A stretch of 64,000 nt of DNA from Pseudomonas putida (GTDB taxonomy: Bacteria; Pseudomonadota; Gammaproteobacteria; Pseudomonadales; Pseudomonadaceae), in NCBI RefSeq assembly GCF_026625125.1, contig NZ_CP113097.1, positions 3,534,001 through 3,598,000 on the forward strand, written 5' to 3'. Positions 45,000-54,360 of the stretch are shown here, in pieces. Position 1 is the first letter of the stretch, and each line of letters begins with the position of its first letter. Under the pieces are notes generated by a model. The model was not told the DNA's origin. It saw only the letters and a list, made by a program, of their open reading frames with translations, and made no database searches. The translations under genes were made by a program, and so were the position numbers.

Positions 45000-45908
45000 G
45001 TGGATAACCTAGAAAAAGAACATGCCGTGTCGTCGCTGACCGACACCTTGGCCAGGTTCACCGCTTATATCGGCAAGCGTCTGCCCAAGGACGTCAAAGC
45101 CAAGACTGCGAAGCTGCGTGCGGCAGAGACCAACCCACTGGCCATCGCTGTGTACGACTCGATGGCCGACAACCAGGAATACGCCGACAAGCTGAACCGC
45201 CCCAGCTGCCAGGATACCGGCGTGATTCAGTATTTCATCTCGGCGGGCGCGCGGTTCCCGCTGCTCGGTGAAATGGAGGGCATCCTGGAAGGTGCCACCA
45301 AGCAGGCCACTGTCCACGGGCCCTTGCGCCACAACGCAGTGGAAACGTTCATCGAAAAGAACACCGGCACCAATACCGGCTCGAAGATCCCTTGGCTCGA
45401 CTGGGAGATCATCCCCGATGCGGACTACGCGATCGTCGACGTGTACATGGCCGGTGGTGGCTGCACCCTGCCGGGCTCAGCCAAGGTGCTGATGCCGGGG
45501 CAAGGTTACGAAGGGGTGACCGAGTTCGTCTTCGATGTGATCACCTCCCGCGGCATCAATGCCTGCCCGCCACTTCTGGTGGGGGTTGGCGTATCGACCT
45601 CGGTAGAGACTGCGGCCCGCCTGTCGAAGAAGGCCATCCTGCGCGAGGTGGATTCCAGCCACCCCAACCAAAGCGCGGCAATGATGGAGAAGCTGCTGGA
45701 GGAAGGCTTGAACGAAATCGGTATCGGCCCCCAAGGCCTGACCGGTAATAGCAGCGTGATGGGCGTGAACATCGAGTCATCGGCGCGTCACCCTTCGACC
45801 ATTGGCGTGGCCGTTTCCACCGGCTGCTGGGCGCACCGTCGCGGCAAGATCCGCATCAACGCCGACCTTTCCTATGACATCCTCTCCCATGAAGGCGTAG
45901 TACTGTGA
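45000..45908 (+). CDS. ttdA: L(+)-tartrate dehydratase alpha subunit / class I fumarase N-terminal type
   Basis: A 302-residue iron-sulfur hydro-lyase subunit. Candidate cluster cysteines lie in [23 protein letters not shown] and [12 protein letters not shown]. It starts at GTG 45000 with GAGG eight bases upstream and overlaps the beta-subunit gene (GTGA). With TtdB it dehydrates L-tartrate to oxaloacetate; a two-subunit class I fumarase is the alternative. Position next to dctA and the tartrate/D-malate dehydrogenase favours tartrate. Confidence 0.9.
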   Translation: MDNLEKEHAVSSLTDTLARFTAYIGKRLPKDVKAKTAKLRAAETNPLAIAVYDSMADNQEYADKLNRPSCQDTGVIQYFISAGARFPLLGEMEGILEGATKQATVHGPLRHNAVETFIEKNTGTNTGSKIPWLDWEIIPDADYAIVDVYMAGGGCTLPGSAKVLMPGQGYEGVTEFVFDVITSRGINACPPLLVGVGVSTSVETAARLSKKAILREVDSSHPNQSAAMMEKLLEEGLNEIGIGPQGLTGNSSVMGVNIESSARHPSTIGVAVSTGCWAHRRGKIRINADLSYDILSHEGVVL

Positions 45909-46525
45909 ACAGTCCAGCGAAAAAGATCATCAACACCCCGATCAGCGACGAAGACTTGGCTGGCCTGAACGTCGGGGATGTCGTTTACCTCACTGGCCAA
46001 TTGGTGACCTGCCGTGACGTGGCTCACCGCCGCCTGATCGAGCTCGGTCGCGAGCTGCCGGTGGACCTGCGTGGCGGCGCGATCTTCCATGCCGGGCCGA
46101 TCGTGAAGAAAAAAGACGATGGCAGCTTCGAAATGGTGTCCATCGGCCCGACCACCAGCATGCGCATGGAAAAGTTCGAGAAGCAATTCATCGAGCAGAC
46201 GGGTGTGAAGCTGATCGTCGGCAAGGGCGGCATGGGGCCGGAGACCACCACCGGTTGTCTGGAGAACAAAGCCGTACATGCGGTGTTCCCTGGTGGCTGC
46301 GCGGTACTGGCGGCAACTCAGGTCGAAGAGATCGAACGCGCCGAATGGCAGGATCTGGGCATGCCGGAAACCCTATGGGTGAACCGCGTACGCGAGTTCG
46401 GGCCGTTGATCATTTCCATCGATACCAAAGGCAATAACCTGTTTGAGCAAAACAAGGTGCGTTTTAACGAGCGTAAAGGTTCGGTGATCGAAAAGATCAA
46501 CTCACAGGTTCGCTTCATCAAGTGA
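45905..46525 (+). CDS. ttdB: L(+)-tartrate dehydratase beta subunit / class I fumarase C-terminal type
   Basis: A 206-residue partner subunit from GTG 45905. It has the swivelling-domain motifs [23 protein letters not shown] (key part [17 protein letters not shown]), [23 protein letters not shown] and [14 protein letters not shown]. The four-base overlap with ttdA implies translational coupling and equal stoichiometry. It ends the tartrate operon, with a long inverted repeat 33 bases downstream. Confidence 0.92.
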   Translation: MNSPAKKIINTPISDEDLAGLNVGDVVYLTGQLVTCRDVAHRRLIELGRELPVDLRGGAIFHAGPIVKKKDDGSFEMVSIGPTTSMRMEKFEKQFIEQTGVKLIVGKGGMGPETTTGCLENKAVHAVFPGGCAVLAATQVEEIERAEWQDLGMPETLWVNRVREFGPLIISIDTKGNNLFEQNKVRFNERKGSVIEKINSQVRFIK

Positions 46526-46830
46526 TGTAGCAGCGTGGCGGTTTTCCGTTGCAGAACGCGAAACCTGCTTCCTCAGGTTTCGCTAACGCCCTCGTAACGC
46601 TGCTCCCGCAGATCATCACTGCCACGTGCATCTGCGCCCAGCATTCAGGTTGCAGAAAAAGGCGAAGGTATCGCGACGAGCAGTCAATGGACGGCACCAC
46701 GCCAAGCAGCTCCATGACGCGGGTCTCATGCCTGAAGCGATTGCCGAAATCAGTACGGGCCGCCTCCTCTACTTCCCACCTGTGAACGAGATCCACCGCG
46801 CACTTTGACCAGATTGGCCCTGCGCACGGG
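46526..46830. other. Intergenic region after ttdB
   Basis: About 300 bases between two convergent transcription units. Apart from the hairpin at 46558-46583, I see no gene that can be supported. Confidence 0.6.
46558..46583. terminator. Terminator-like hairpin between ttdB and the OYE gene
   Basis: GCGAAACCTG-CTTCCT-CAGGTTTCGC, a perfect 10-bp stem, 33 bases after the ttdB stop. There is no T-tract on the plus strand; it may act as a transcript-end stabiliser. Confidence 0.5.
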
Positions 46831-48087
46831 TCATCTTGCGTCTCTCAGGCCGTTGTAATGCTCCGACCTTTCACTCCATTTACGATACTGGCGAGTACGA
46901 AAAGCCATGTTGAGCTGTTGCAGGATCAGCGCGCGCAGCGGCGACACGCTCGGGTCGGGCTTTTTACCCCGGCTCAGTTTGCGCAATTGAAACTTCACCA
47001 CCGCCATGTTCGCCAAGGCCGAGATGGCTTTGTTTTTCCACGTGATCGGCGGTAATTCAGGGGCGTTGTCTTTGCCCTGCAACCAGGCACGAGGCAGGTG
47101 CGGATCGATGGCTAACGCCGTTCCGATACCCACCATGTCCACCCCGCTGTGCACGACGCTTTCGGCCACCGGGTGGCGACGTATACCGCCGGTGACCATC
47201 ACCGGCATTCTGGCAACGGTTTGGAGATCACGGGCAAACTCGACGAAATACGCTTCGCGAGCCAGGGTGCGACCATCGCGTGCGTGCCCCTGCATGGCAG
47301 GTACTTCGTAACTGCCTCCCGACAACTCCACCATGTCTACGCCCAGGTCATTGAGCAGCTCAACAACCTTTTTCGCGTCATCGGTGGTGAATCCTCCGCG
47401 CTGAAAATCGGCGGAATTGAGTTTGACCGCCACCGCAAAATCCGCAGAAACCACGGCCCTTACCGCCTTGACGATTTCCAGCAACAGGCGCGCCCGGTTT
47501 TCCAAAGAGCCACCCCACTGGTCGTTCCGTTGGTTGGTCAACGGCGAAAGGAACTGGCTCAACAAATAGCCATGGGCGGCGTGGATCTCCACACCGGTGA
47601 ATCCGGCTTGTTCACCCAGGCGAGCGGTGTTGGCGAAGCGCTGAATAACTTCTTCGATCACGCCAGGGGTCATCGCGTGAGGCATGGCAAAACGCTTGGA
47701 CATGTTGCCCAGTTCCAGCGGTACGGCTGATGGTGCCCAGGTTTTTTGCCCAAGATTGGACTGCATCTGCCGCCCTGGGTGGTTGATCTGCAACCAAAAC
47801 TGCGCACCGCCGGATCGACCAATACGCGCCCAGCGCTTGAACTTGTCCAGTTGCTGATCGTCCTGTAATACCACGCCCCCCGGCCCGGTCATGGCACGGC
47901 CGTCGACCATCACATTGCCGGTGATGATAAGGCCGGCACCACCGTCCGCCCACGCTTGATACAAACGCATGAGTGCTTCGGAAGGCGCTTGGTCGGCATC
48001 CGCCATATTCTCTTCCATGGCGGCTTTGGCGATTCGGTTCTTGACGGTCGAACCGTTGGGAAGCATCAGGGCGTCGAACAAATTCAT
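46831..48087 (-). CDS. NADH:flavin oxidoreductase of the old yellow enzyme family
   Basis: A 418-residue FMN-dependent TIM-barrel enzyme starting at ATG 48087. Landmarks: LPNGSTVKNRIAKAAMEENM (N-terminal strand), WLQINHPGRQ, EIHAAHGYLLSQFLSP (His-x-x-His-Gly active-site region), QWGGSLENRARLL, and late MVTGGIRR for FMN phosphate. It lacks a C-terminal iron-sulfur/FAD domain, so it is a single-domain ene-reductase type. It is controlled by the adjacent MerR gene, as the shared operator sequence indicates. Confidence 0.9.
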   Translation of the reverse strand: MNLFDALMLPNGSTVKNRIAKAAMEENMADADQAPSEALMRLYQAWADGGAGLIITGNVMVDGRAMTGPGGVVLQDDQQLDKFKRWARIGRSGGAQFWLQINHPGRQMQSNLGQKTWAPSAVPLELGNMSKRFAMPHAMTPGVIEEVIQRFANTARLGEQAGFTGVEIHAAHGYLLSQFLSPLTNQRNDQWGGSLENRARLLLEIVKAVRAVVSADFAVAVKLNSADFQRGGFTTDDAKKVVELLNDLGVDMVELSGGSYEVPAMQGHARDGRTLAREAYFVEFARDLQTVARMPVMVTGGIRRHPVAESVVHSGVDMVGIGTALAIDPHLPRAWLQGKDNAPELPPITWKNKAISALANMAVVKFQLRKLSRGKKPDPSVSPLRALILQQLNMAFRTRQYRKWSERSEHYNGLRDAR

Positions 48088-48123
48088 GGAGCAGTCCTCA
48101 ACTGGGTATGAGGCCACCTTAAG

Positions 48124-48142
48124 CTTGAAGTTAACTTTAAGG
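48124..48142. promoter_or_regulatory. Candidate MerR-type operator of the oxidoreductase gene
   Basis: CTTGAAGTTAACTTTAAGG, centred on the palindrome AAGTTAACTT, 37 bases upstream of the oxidoreductase ATG. A near copy (CCTTGAAGTTGACTTTAAACC) lies upstream of the merR gene. Long, slightly over-spaced dyads like this are typical MerR targets. Confidence 0.7.
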
Positions 48143-48274
48143 TCAATGCCTTCTTCAAGGTCAGGCGATTTTCAATCGCTCCTTACGGTATCGAAAATGT
48201 GTTCAATTGCCCAAAGCCGTGGCTGAGGCCGTGATGGCGGTGCTTTCTGGCGACAACGGGGCGCGCTGAGTCTG

Positions 48275-48754
48275 TCAGGCCCCGGACGCCTGGCGGGCGT
48301 TTTTTCTGGTGGAAGACTTCACCGCAGGTTTGCCGGAGGCTTGGCCAACCCCTTCTTCGCGCAGACGATTGATCAGCATTTGCGCATTGTCGGCACACGC
48401 CATGCCCTCGGGCTTATCCTCGATGCCCTTGATGACGAGCAGAAGTTGCGCTTTGTTCTGTGCGAGCCGTTGCTCCAGAACAGTGATTTCCTCCACCTTC
48501 TGTTTGAGTCCTGAGAGCAACTCGTCATGCCGCCAGCCACTGGCGTACATCGGCATCAATTGCCGGATCTGCTGCAAAGAAAAACCTGCCGCTTGTGCGC
48601 CGGTTATCAGTTCCAGAACCCATTCGGTATCAGGCGCATAGTCGCGGTATCCATTGGCCTTGCGCTCGACGGAGCTGATCAAGCCACTGGCCTCGTAGAA
48701 TCGGATGCGTGACGGAGTCAATCCACTGATTTTCGCCAGTTCGCCTATTCTCAT
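48275..48754 (-). CDS. MerR family transcriptional regulator
   Basis: A 159-residue regulator. MerR DNA-binding domain at the N-terminus (MRIGELAKISGLTPSRIRFY then EASGLI), GYRDY wing, and a long dimerisation coiled coil (LLSGLKQKVEEITVLEQRLA). The tail holds one Cys (ACADN), too few for a classical metal site, so the inducer is probably an organic or redox signal. It is codirectional with, and upstream of, the oxidoreductase, and both promoters share the same dyad. Confidence 0.92.
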   Translation of the reverse strand: MRIGELAKISGLTPSRIRFYEASGLISSVERKANGYRDYAPDTEWVLELITGAQAAGFSLQQIRQLMPMYASGWRHDELLSGLKQKVEEITVLEQRLAQNKAQLLLVIKGIEDKPEGMACADNAQMLINRLREEGVGQASGKPAVKSSTRKNARQASGA

Positions 48755-48778
48755 GCCTCACCCTGAAATGCCTGTTGA

Positions 48779-48799
48779 CCTTGAAGTTGACTTTAAACC
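48779..48799. promoter_or_regulatory. Candidate MerR operator at its own promoter
   Basis: CCTTGAAGTTGACTTTAAACC, 25 bases upstream of the merR ATG. It shares CTTGAAGTT-A/G-ACTTTAA with the site at 48124, implying autoregulation. Confidence 0.65.
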
Positions 48800-49110
48800 T
48801 AAAGCCAGCGGGCGGCCAGGCATCAGGTAGGACTTGGTCGCCATGGTATTCATGGGGAAGCGGAGGCTCATCCAGCGCGCGTCCGCTAAACTGCCTCAAG
48901 AAGGCTTTACTCTGCGGGCGGCCTGCGATAGCCACCAGGTAACAGCAAATGACCGTCAGCGCTTAACGCAGGCTTGCAACCAGCTCCTAGGGACCATGAG
49001 GCCCACACTCCAGCCTAGGAAATCCTTCACATACTTGTGTTTCGATCATCACTTCCCCGGCATCAGTCACATCGATTCGTCACGAGACTGGTTGACATAG
49101 ACCGATCAAT
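48800..49110. other. Intergenic region between merR and cassette copy 2
   Basis: About 310 bases; the only frame is short, lacks a ribosome-binding site and resembles nothing I know. No repeat, terminator or RNA gene recognised. Confidence 0.5.
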
Positions 49111-49133
49111 ACCCGCACACCTTGAGCGCTGAA

Positions 49134-49439
49134 AACGCCAAGAAATCAGATTTTGCCTCTTCCTTGTAGTCCATTTCCCAAACATACTCCCGCCGCACTT
49201 TTTCCGTTGCGGTCGCTTGGGCTGCATTCTAGTCTCGGCGGGTCGCTGTTGTTCAGCGATCGGCTTTGACAGGCCGCGACGGTATTATGCATACGGCTTG
49301 CCTTCAATGGCGGCTGTACGTGCGGGCACGCTTGCGTGCGCCGGAACTTGCATAGTCCGCCGGTCTGTCAACCCATGTACAGCTGCCACCCTTCTGTTTG
49401 ACAGCCGATAGGTGACCGCCTAATTGAAGGTACTATGCA
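49134..49439 (+). promoter_or_regulatory. Structured 5' leader with mutually exclusive pairings (copy 2)
   Basis: Segments: A 49284-49291 (ATTATGCA), B 49348-49356 (TTGCATAGT), C 49432-49440 (ACTATGCAA, ending in the A of the ATG). B-C pair over nine bases; A-B pair over eight with one wobble. The hairpins TCGCTG/CAGCGA (49243-49248/49254-49259) and CGGC/GCCG round the loop TTTGACAG carry compensatory changes against copy 1. CTGTACGTG/CATGTACAG (49314-49322/49374-49382) keeps a G-U pair. CTGTCAA and both TTTGACAG elements are unchanged. The GCTGCCACC/GGTGGCAGC helix of copy 1 is weak here. Confidence 0.8.
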
Positions 49440-49682
49440 ATGCTCAAAATGGTCCCCGATCCACCCCACAACCACCACGCCCTCGAAGACACGATCATCC
49501 AGGCTGCGGAGTTCGCCCTGTGCGCGCAGAGCGTGGCGCAGCAGGCTGTTTCGCTACAGCCCAGAACGCCCGCCTCGGTTCTGATGATGGCCTCGATGCA
49601 TGAGCTCGAGTCGCTACGCGTGCTGCTCGAATCAGCCCTGATCCAGCTGCAGATGCCGAACGAACCACGCACCCTGCACTAG
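49440..49682 (+). CDS. DUF6124 family small protein (copy 2)
   Basis: An 80-residue protein like 40561-40803, with changes such as Ala to Met at residue 4, Ser to Ala at 14, Ser to Pro in RTPASV and Thr to Asn near the end. The ATG overlaps helix B-C of its leader by one base, exactly as in copy 1. GAAGG precedes it as ribosome-binding site. Confidence 0.85.
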   Translation: MLKMVPDPPHNHHALEDTIIQAAEFALCAQSVAQQAVSLQPRTPASVLMMASMHELESLRVLLESALIQLQMPNEPRTLH

Positions 49683-49826
49683 GCCGTTAAGCCTGTGTTG
49701 CCTGGGCGGGCGCTGTGGCCGGCAAGCCCGTACGCACAGCGCGCTGCGTGAGACCGGTGCTGAGCTAGAGGCGGGTTGCCCGTCATGACGTTCGCCCAGG
49801 CCCTAAACCTTCAGGGAGGCAACGCA

Positions 49827-50090
49827 ATGACCCCAGATGACACCAAAGTCACTGTCGGTAAGACCACGTTCTACCAGGGTGAAAACCAGACCCACCCATT
49901 GTTTCGCATCGAAGCGGGTATCCCTTGCCAGAATGCCCGCGAACAGGCTTCAGAGCTGATGGGCTATGTGCGGGACCTGACCATCGAAGGCTTGATGGAA
50001 GGTAAACCACAGCTGATCTGGGCCTCGCACTACCTGAGTGCGTTGGCCAAAGCACTGATGGATGATGCCGAGCTGGGCATGATGCACTGA
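49827..50090 (+). CDS. DUF3077 family small protein (copy 2)
   Basis: An 87-residue protein identical to copy 1 apart from Asp to Glu in GLMEGKPQ. Same GGGAGG ribosome-binding site and same intercistronic hairpin (GCGCTGTG 49710-49717, CACAGCGC 49735-49742). Strong conservation of both proteins contrasts with the altered leader segments. Confidence 0.88.
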   Translation: MTPDDTKVTVGKTTFYQGENQTHPLFRIEAGIPCQNAREQASELMGYVRDLTIEGLMEGKPQLIWASHYLSALAKALMDDAELGMMH

Positions 50091-50125
50091 GGGCTGGGCT
50101 GCCTGACCATGGCGGACATCTGCAA

Positions 50126-50175
50126 CCGGGGCCGCTTCGCGCCCCATCGCCGGCAAGCGCGGCTCCCACGGGTAC
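50126..50175 (-). repeat. REP element at the end of cassette copy 2
   Basis: Same element and position as at 41247-41295, with CGGCCC changed to CGCCCC in the arm. Similarity to copy 1 ends 15 bases beyond it. Confidence 0.8.
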
Positions 50176-50370
50176 AGCGCATGCCTGAAGTCCATTCTGT
50201 GGGCCAGATTCGTAGGGAATGAGGCTACTGACCAACACGCGAGCTGGAACAATGGCTATGGTGGTAACTGCCGGCTGAAAGACGCCGCATCAGTCCCGAC
50301 TCATCCTCGCTTTTGCCAAATGCCTGGAGCAGGGTCGATACCACTGATATCCATGCCAAAGGAGTCACCT

Positions 50371-51504
50371 ATGTCAACGCTTTATCCCAGTATTGATCCT
50401 GAGGGGCTGGTCGAGTACTCGGTGGTCTACACCGACCGCTCGCTCAATCACATGTCACAGGTATTTCAAGGCGTGATGAAAAACATTTCCAGGACCCTGA
50501 AACAGGTCTACAACGCCCAGGCTGTTGCGGTGGTCCCAGGGAGCGGCACATTCGGCATGGAAGCGGTGGCCCGGCAGTTTGCCACTGGCCAGCAATGCTT
50601 GGTGATACGCAACGGCTGGTTCAGTTATCGCTGGAGCCAGATACTTGAAATGGGCAACATCCCGGCGGCCACGACGGTGCTCAAAGCCCGACCGATAGAC
50701 GCGGGTCGCCAAGCGGCTTACGCCCCACCTCCGCTTGACGAAGTCCTGGCGGCCATCAAGGCGCACAAGCCGCAAATGGTCTTCGCCCCCCACGTTGAAA
50801 CCTCATCAGGGATTGTCCTGCCCGACGAATACATACGGGCCGTCGGCGACGCTGTCCATGAAGTGGGTGGTTTGTTCGTGCTGGACTGCATTGCCTCAGG
50901 CACGCTTTGGGTTGATATGCAGAAATGTGCAGTGGACTTGCTGATCAGCGCCCCGCAGAAAGGCTGGAGCGCCTCCCCTTGCTGTGCCCTGGTGATGTTC
51001 AGCGCGTTGGCCCTGGAGCGCATGGAGCACACGCATAGCAGCAGTTTTGCCTGCGACCTGAAAAAGTGGCTGCAGATCATGCAGGCCTACGAACAGGGCG
51101 GGCATGCCTACCATGCGACCATGCCCAGCGACTCGCTCGCGCGATTCAACGACGTGATGAACGAGATGCAGGCCTACGGTTTCGATAAGGTCCGCGGGGA
51201 ACAACAGGCTCTGGGCGATCGGGTGCGCACCATGTTGACCCGCAAAGGCATCAAAAGCGTGGCTGCGGACGGTTTTCAGGCCCCTGGCGTAGTAGTGAGC
51301 TATACCGACGATGCGGGGATCAAGACCGGTAAGAAATTTGCCGACCACGGCCTACAGATCGCCGCCGGGGTGCCGTTGCAATGCGACGAGCCCGCCGATT
51401 TCCAGACCTTCCGCATCGGCCTGTTCGGGCTCGAAAAACTGCACAATATCGAGCGCACGGTCAGCACCCTTGAGCAGGCGATCGACAAGGTGATGGCGAG
51501 CTAA
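50371..51504 (+). CDS. Class V (SPT/AGAT-type) PLP-dependent aminotransferase
   Basis: A 377-residue enzyme from ATG 50371 behind AAGGAG. PLP landmarks: VVPGSGTFGMEAVARQF (phosphate-binding turn), PHVETSSGIVLPDEYI, LDCIASGTLWVDM (Asp to the pyridine N) and the Schiff-base Lys in SAPQKGWSASPCCALV. The fold type I subgroup includes serine-glyoxylate and alanine-glyoxylate aminotransferases and PhnW; the substrate is not clear. It stands alone. Confidence 0.88.
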   Translation: MSTLYPSIDPEGLVEYSVVYTDRSLNHMSQVFQGVMKNISRTLKQVYNAQAVAVVPGSGTFGMEAVARQFATGQQCLVIRNGWFSYRWSQILEMGNIPAATTVLKARPIDAGRQAAYAPPPLDEVLAAIKAHKPQMVFAPHVETSSGIVLPDEYIRAVGDAVHEVGGLFVLDCIASGTLWVDMQKCAVDLLISAPQKGWSASPCCALVMFSALALERMEHTHSSSFACDLKKWLQIMQAYEQGGHAYHATMPSDSLARFNDVMNEMQAYGFDKVRGEQQALGDRVRTMLTRKGIKSVAADGFQAPGVVVSYTDDAGIKTGKKFADHGLQIAAGVPLQCDEPADFQTFRIGLFGLEKLHNIERTVSTLEQAIDKVMAS

Positions 51505-51877
51505 GCCATCATCCTGGCCGCAGCGCCTGTCAGTGGTGAATGTGCCCCCAAGGCGCGCCGAACAGCATCGGCCATTACACGCCCTCATCGCTAGGCGGGT
51601 TCGCGGCAGAAGGAGCACGGCAGCAAAGCCACTTGCAGGGCTCGGCTCAGACTGGGCGTCTCGAGTGAGCTTCAAGCAGCAAGAATGATTTGTCGGTAGA
51701 GCGAAGCACTGGCTTGAGCCTGGCCTGCGGATTTAGCATGTGGCCTGGAAATGCTGCAGTTTGCGTCCTATACCAGAACATCCCGTTTCGCTAGAAATCG
51801 CGTGCTGATCCTGTCCTCGCAACGAATGCCGCAGCCTCTGACAGGTGCCGCCCGCACCCCCAGAAAAAGGAAGCCCC
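51505..51877. other. Intergenic region before the diguanylate cyclase gene
   Basis: About 370 bases in which I recognise no gene, repeat or terminator. Confidence 0.5.
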
Positions 51878-52915
51878 ATGCCAGCTTGTCCCCTGCCCTC
51901 CGACGAAGCAGCTCGCCAACGCACTCTGGATGAGATGCACCTGCTCGACACACCGGCCGAGCATTACCTCGACACCCTGGTACGGCTTACCCAGCAACTG
52001 GCACAAGTGGACACCGTGCTGATCAGCCTGATCGACCAGGAGCGCCAGTGGTTCAAGGCACGTATCGGGCTGGAGGCCACCGAGACGCCGCGCAACGTTT
52101 CATTCTGTGGCTACGCCATCCTTGGCGAAGGCACCTTGTTGGTGCCCGATGCCACGCATGACCCGCGTTTCGTCGACAACCCGCTGGTACTCAGCCCACC
52201 CTACATCCGCTTTTACGCCGGCCATCCGTTGCGCGCGGGGAATGGCAAAGCCATAGGGACGTTGTGCATGCTCGACCCTCGCCCGCGCACGCTGAACGAA
52301 ACGCAGCAAGCCAACTTCAAGGACCTGGCCACCCTCGCAGAGGGTTACCTGCAGTTGCGTGGCCTGATCCAGACCAACCGTGACCTGCGCCTGGAAATGG
52401 ACCGAGAGCAGCGCAAGGCCATGCTCGACCCTTTGACGCAGCTGTGGAACCGCAACGGTCTGACAGCGTTCGAGGACCACGAGCGGCGCCGCGCAGCACA
52501 GAGCAGCCTGCGCCTGGGGGCGATCTATGCAGACCTCGACCACTTCAAAAGCATCAACGACCGGTATGGCCATGCCACTGGCGATCAGGTGCTGTGCGAA
52601 TGCGCCCGCCGCCTGCGCGCAGCGCTGCGCCCGGACGATCTGGTGGTGCGCCAGGGCGGCGAGGAATTCGTCGCGCTGGTCATGGTCAACGACAGCGAAG
52701 AGCTCAAGGGGATTGCAGAGCGGGTGCGGCAGATGATTGGCAGCGAACCGCTACAACTGCCCACCGGCCCGCTGCGTGTCAGCCTGAGCATCGGCTGCAC
52801 GCTGCTCAACGATCAAGAGCACCTCGACCGGGCGCTGGAACGCGCCGACTCCGGGCTCTACAGCGCCAAGCAGAATGGGCGTGACCGGGTGGTTTATGTA
52901 GCAACCGTTGACTGA
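51878..52915 (+). CDS. GAF-GGDEF diguanylate cyclase
   Basis: A 345-residue cytoplasmic protein from ATG 51878 (AAGGAAG upstream). A GAF domain spans about residues 20-165 (FKARIGLEATETPRNVSFCG, then GHPLRAGNGKAIGTLCMLD). The GGDEF domain spans about 180-340 with DPLTQLWNRNGL, YADLDHFKSIND and active site RQGGEEFVAL. RPDD five residues before GGEEF is an intact inhibitory site. It makes cyclic di-GMP from GTP, probably in response to a ligand or redox state sensed by the GAF domain. Confidence 0.93.
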   Translation: MPACPLPSDEAARQRTLDEMHLLDTPAEHYLDTLVRLTQQLAQVDTVLISLIDQERQWFKARIGLEATETPRNVSFCGYAILGEGTLLVPDATHDPRFVDNPLVLSPPYIRFYAGHPLRAGNGKAIGTLCMLDPRPRTLNETQQANFKDLATLAEGYLQLRGLIQTNRDLRLEMDREQRKAMLDPLTQLWNRNGLTAFEDHERRRAAQSSLRLGAIYADLDHFKSINDRYGHATGDQVLCECARRLRAALRPDDLVVRQGGEEFVALVMVNDSEELKGIAERVRQMIGSEPLQLPTGPLRVSLSIGCTLLNDQEHLDRALERADSGLYSAKQNGRDRVVYVATVD

Positions 52916-53019
52916 CCTGGACGGCGGCGAGCACCTCCTCAGGGTGTACGCCGCCATGGCCAGTCTTCCAGTGCCCGGTAAGCGAGCTAGTGATCGCTAC
53001 CCTCAGACAGAGACAAACA

Positions 53020-54339
53020 TCACCCCGGCAGCGCCGCCAATACCGCAGTGACCATGCCGTTGAACGTCGCCGGTGAGTCCACCACGCGTGCAGTGACTTT
53101 CGCCTCACCGTCGGCACGGGTGGCGCGCCGGGCCTGGTCGGCAGTGGCCGACAGCTTGACGATCACTACTTCGCGGCGCGGGTTGATATAGATTTTCTGA
53201 CCGAAGCGCCCGCTGGCCTCGACAGAGCCGTCGCCATCGTTTTTCTGATACCAGTAGTTGCGATAAGCGTAGCCCGGGCGGCCGGGGGCAAGGTTACCTT
53301 GGGCGAACGACGCCGGATCGGCGGGCTGGAACGTGCTGCGCACCGCTTGGTTGAAACTGTCACCCTTGACGTCACGGGCCAGCTCACGGCGCACCCGTTC
53401 AGCGAAGCGCGCCGTGTCGCGCAGGTTGCAGCTGATACCGCCGCTGGCCATCTCGGTACCGAGCGGGTCGACTTGCACATAGGCGTCGTCCTGGGCGAAG
53501 CGTGACCAGATACGTTGTTCAACCAGTTGCGCCCAGTTCAGCCCGGTGATGCGCCGCAGTGCCCAGGCCAACGCTTCGGGTGAGCCGTTCTGGTAAAAAA
53601 ACAGCGGTTTGGCGCCTGAGTCGGGCGCCTTTCGTGCGTGCTGGAGGAAACTGTAGATATCCCCCGGCATGCCTTCGGCCCGAGGTATAAGCCCCGTGGC
53701 GGCAAACAGCCCCAGGTCCGGCGGCATCTGCGGCGGGTACTCCACCGCCACCTGCATGTCGAGGTTGGCCTGCACCGTTGCCTCGCCAAATGGCGTGCCG
53801 CTGAGTTCCGGCACGTAATGCGCCAATGTACGTTGCGGGTCCAGCGTGCCTTCGGCGATCAGTTGGGCGGCGATCAGGCCAGTCACGGACTTGGTCATCG
53901 AGGCCCAGATATGCGGCTGCCCGGGTTGGAAACCTTCCAGATAACGCTCGTACACCACCTGGCCACGGTGCAGCACGATGAGCCCATCGGTGCTGGTCTG
54001 TTGCAGGTAGCTCGCCAACGTCAGGGGCTGCTCGCCGGCAGTGAACGCCACCTGGTCAAGCGCCAGCTCGGTGCCTGTTGGCAAGGCCAGCGGCGTGGAC
54101 GCGCGGCCGATGCCCCGGGTCGGCGAAACCTCGCGGGCGTGGCGCATGGACCAGCGCAGGAACGGTGGCTGGAACGCGTTGGCCTGGTTCACGCGCAACT
54201 GCGGTGCGGGGGGAAACCCTTGCATCACGCCCTGCTCTGCCGGTGCGCTGCTGGCCACGCCCGGGGCAAGTGTACCGGCCAGCATCAAAGCGATGGCCGG
54301 CAGGTTGGCCGGTGATGGGTGCATGCTGCGTTTGGACAT
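53020..54339 (-). CDS. Exported beta-lactamase-fold serine hydrolase
   Basis: A 439-residue protein with a signal peptide (LPAIALMLAGTLAPGVASSA). The class C/NylB fold has catalytic Ser-x-x-Lys in WASMTKSVTGLI and a Tyr-containing second motif near YRNYWYQKN. It resembles 6-aminohexanoate-dimer hydrolase/EstB-type esterases rather than true beta-lactamases. It follows a DUF1302 gene on the same strand, a pairing seen in lipid or polyester use loci. Confidence 0.87.
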   Translation of the reverse strand: MSKRSMHPSPANLPAIALMLAGTLAPGVASSAPAEQGVMQGFPPAPQLRVNQANAFQPPFLRWSMRHAREVSPTRGIGRASTPLALPTGTELALDQVAFTAGEQPLTLASYLQQTSTDGLIVLHRGQVVYERYLEGFQPGQPHIWASMTKSVTGLIAAQLIAEGTLDPQRTLAHYVPELSGTPFGEATVQANLDMQVAVEYPPQMPPDLGLFAATGLIPRAEGMPGDIYSFLQHARKAPDSGAKPLFFYQNGSPEALAWALRRITGLNWAQLVEQRIWSRFAQDDAYVQVDPLGTEMASGGISCNLRDTARFAERVRRELARDVKGDSFNQAVRSTFQPADPASFAQGNLAPGRPGYAYRNYWYQKNDGDGSVEASGRFGQKIYINPRREVVIVKLSATADQARRATRADGEAKVTARVVDSPATFNGMVTAVLAALPG

Positions 54340-54360
54340 GGTCTTGTCTCCTTGAACGGT

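Larger units (their letters stand above)
49111..50190 (+). repeat. Cassette copy 2: 1.08-kb direct repeat with DUF6124-DUF3077 genes
   Basis: Second copy of the unit at 40236-41311, same orientation, same gene order, same terminal REP. Coding parts differ by a handful of substitutions; the leader differs most at the A, B and C pairing segments. Confidence 0.9.

Noticed and set aside
53020..54339. Antibiotic-resistance beta-lactamase
   Set aside because: The Ser-x-x-Lys motif is present, but the overall sequence fits NylB/EstB-type hydrolases and the context is lipid metabolism.
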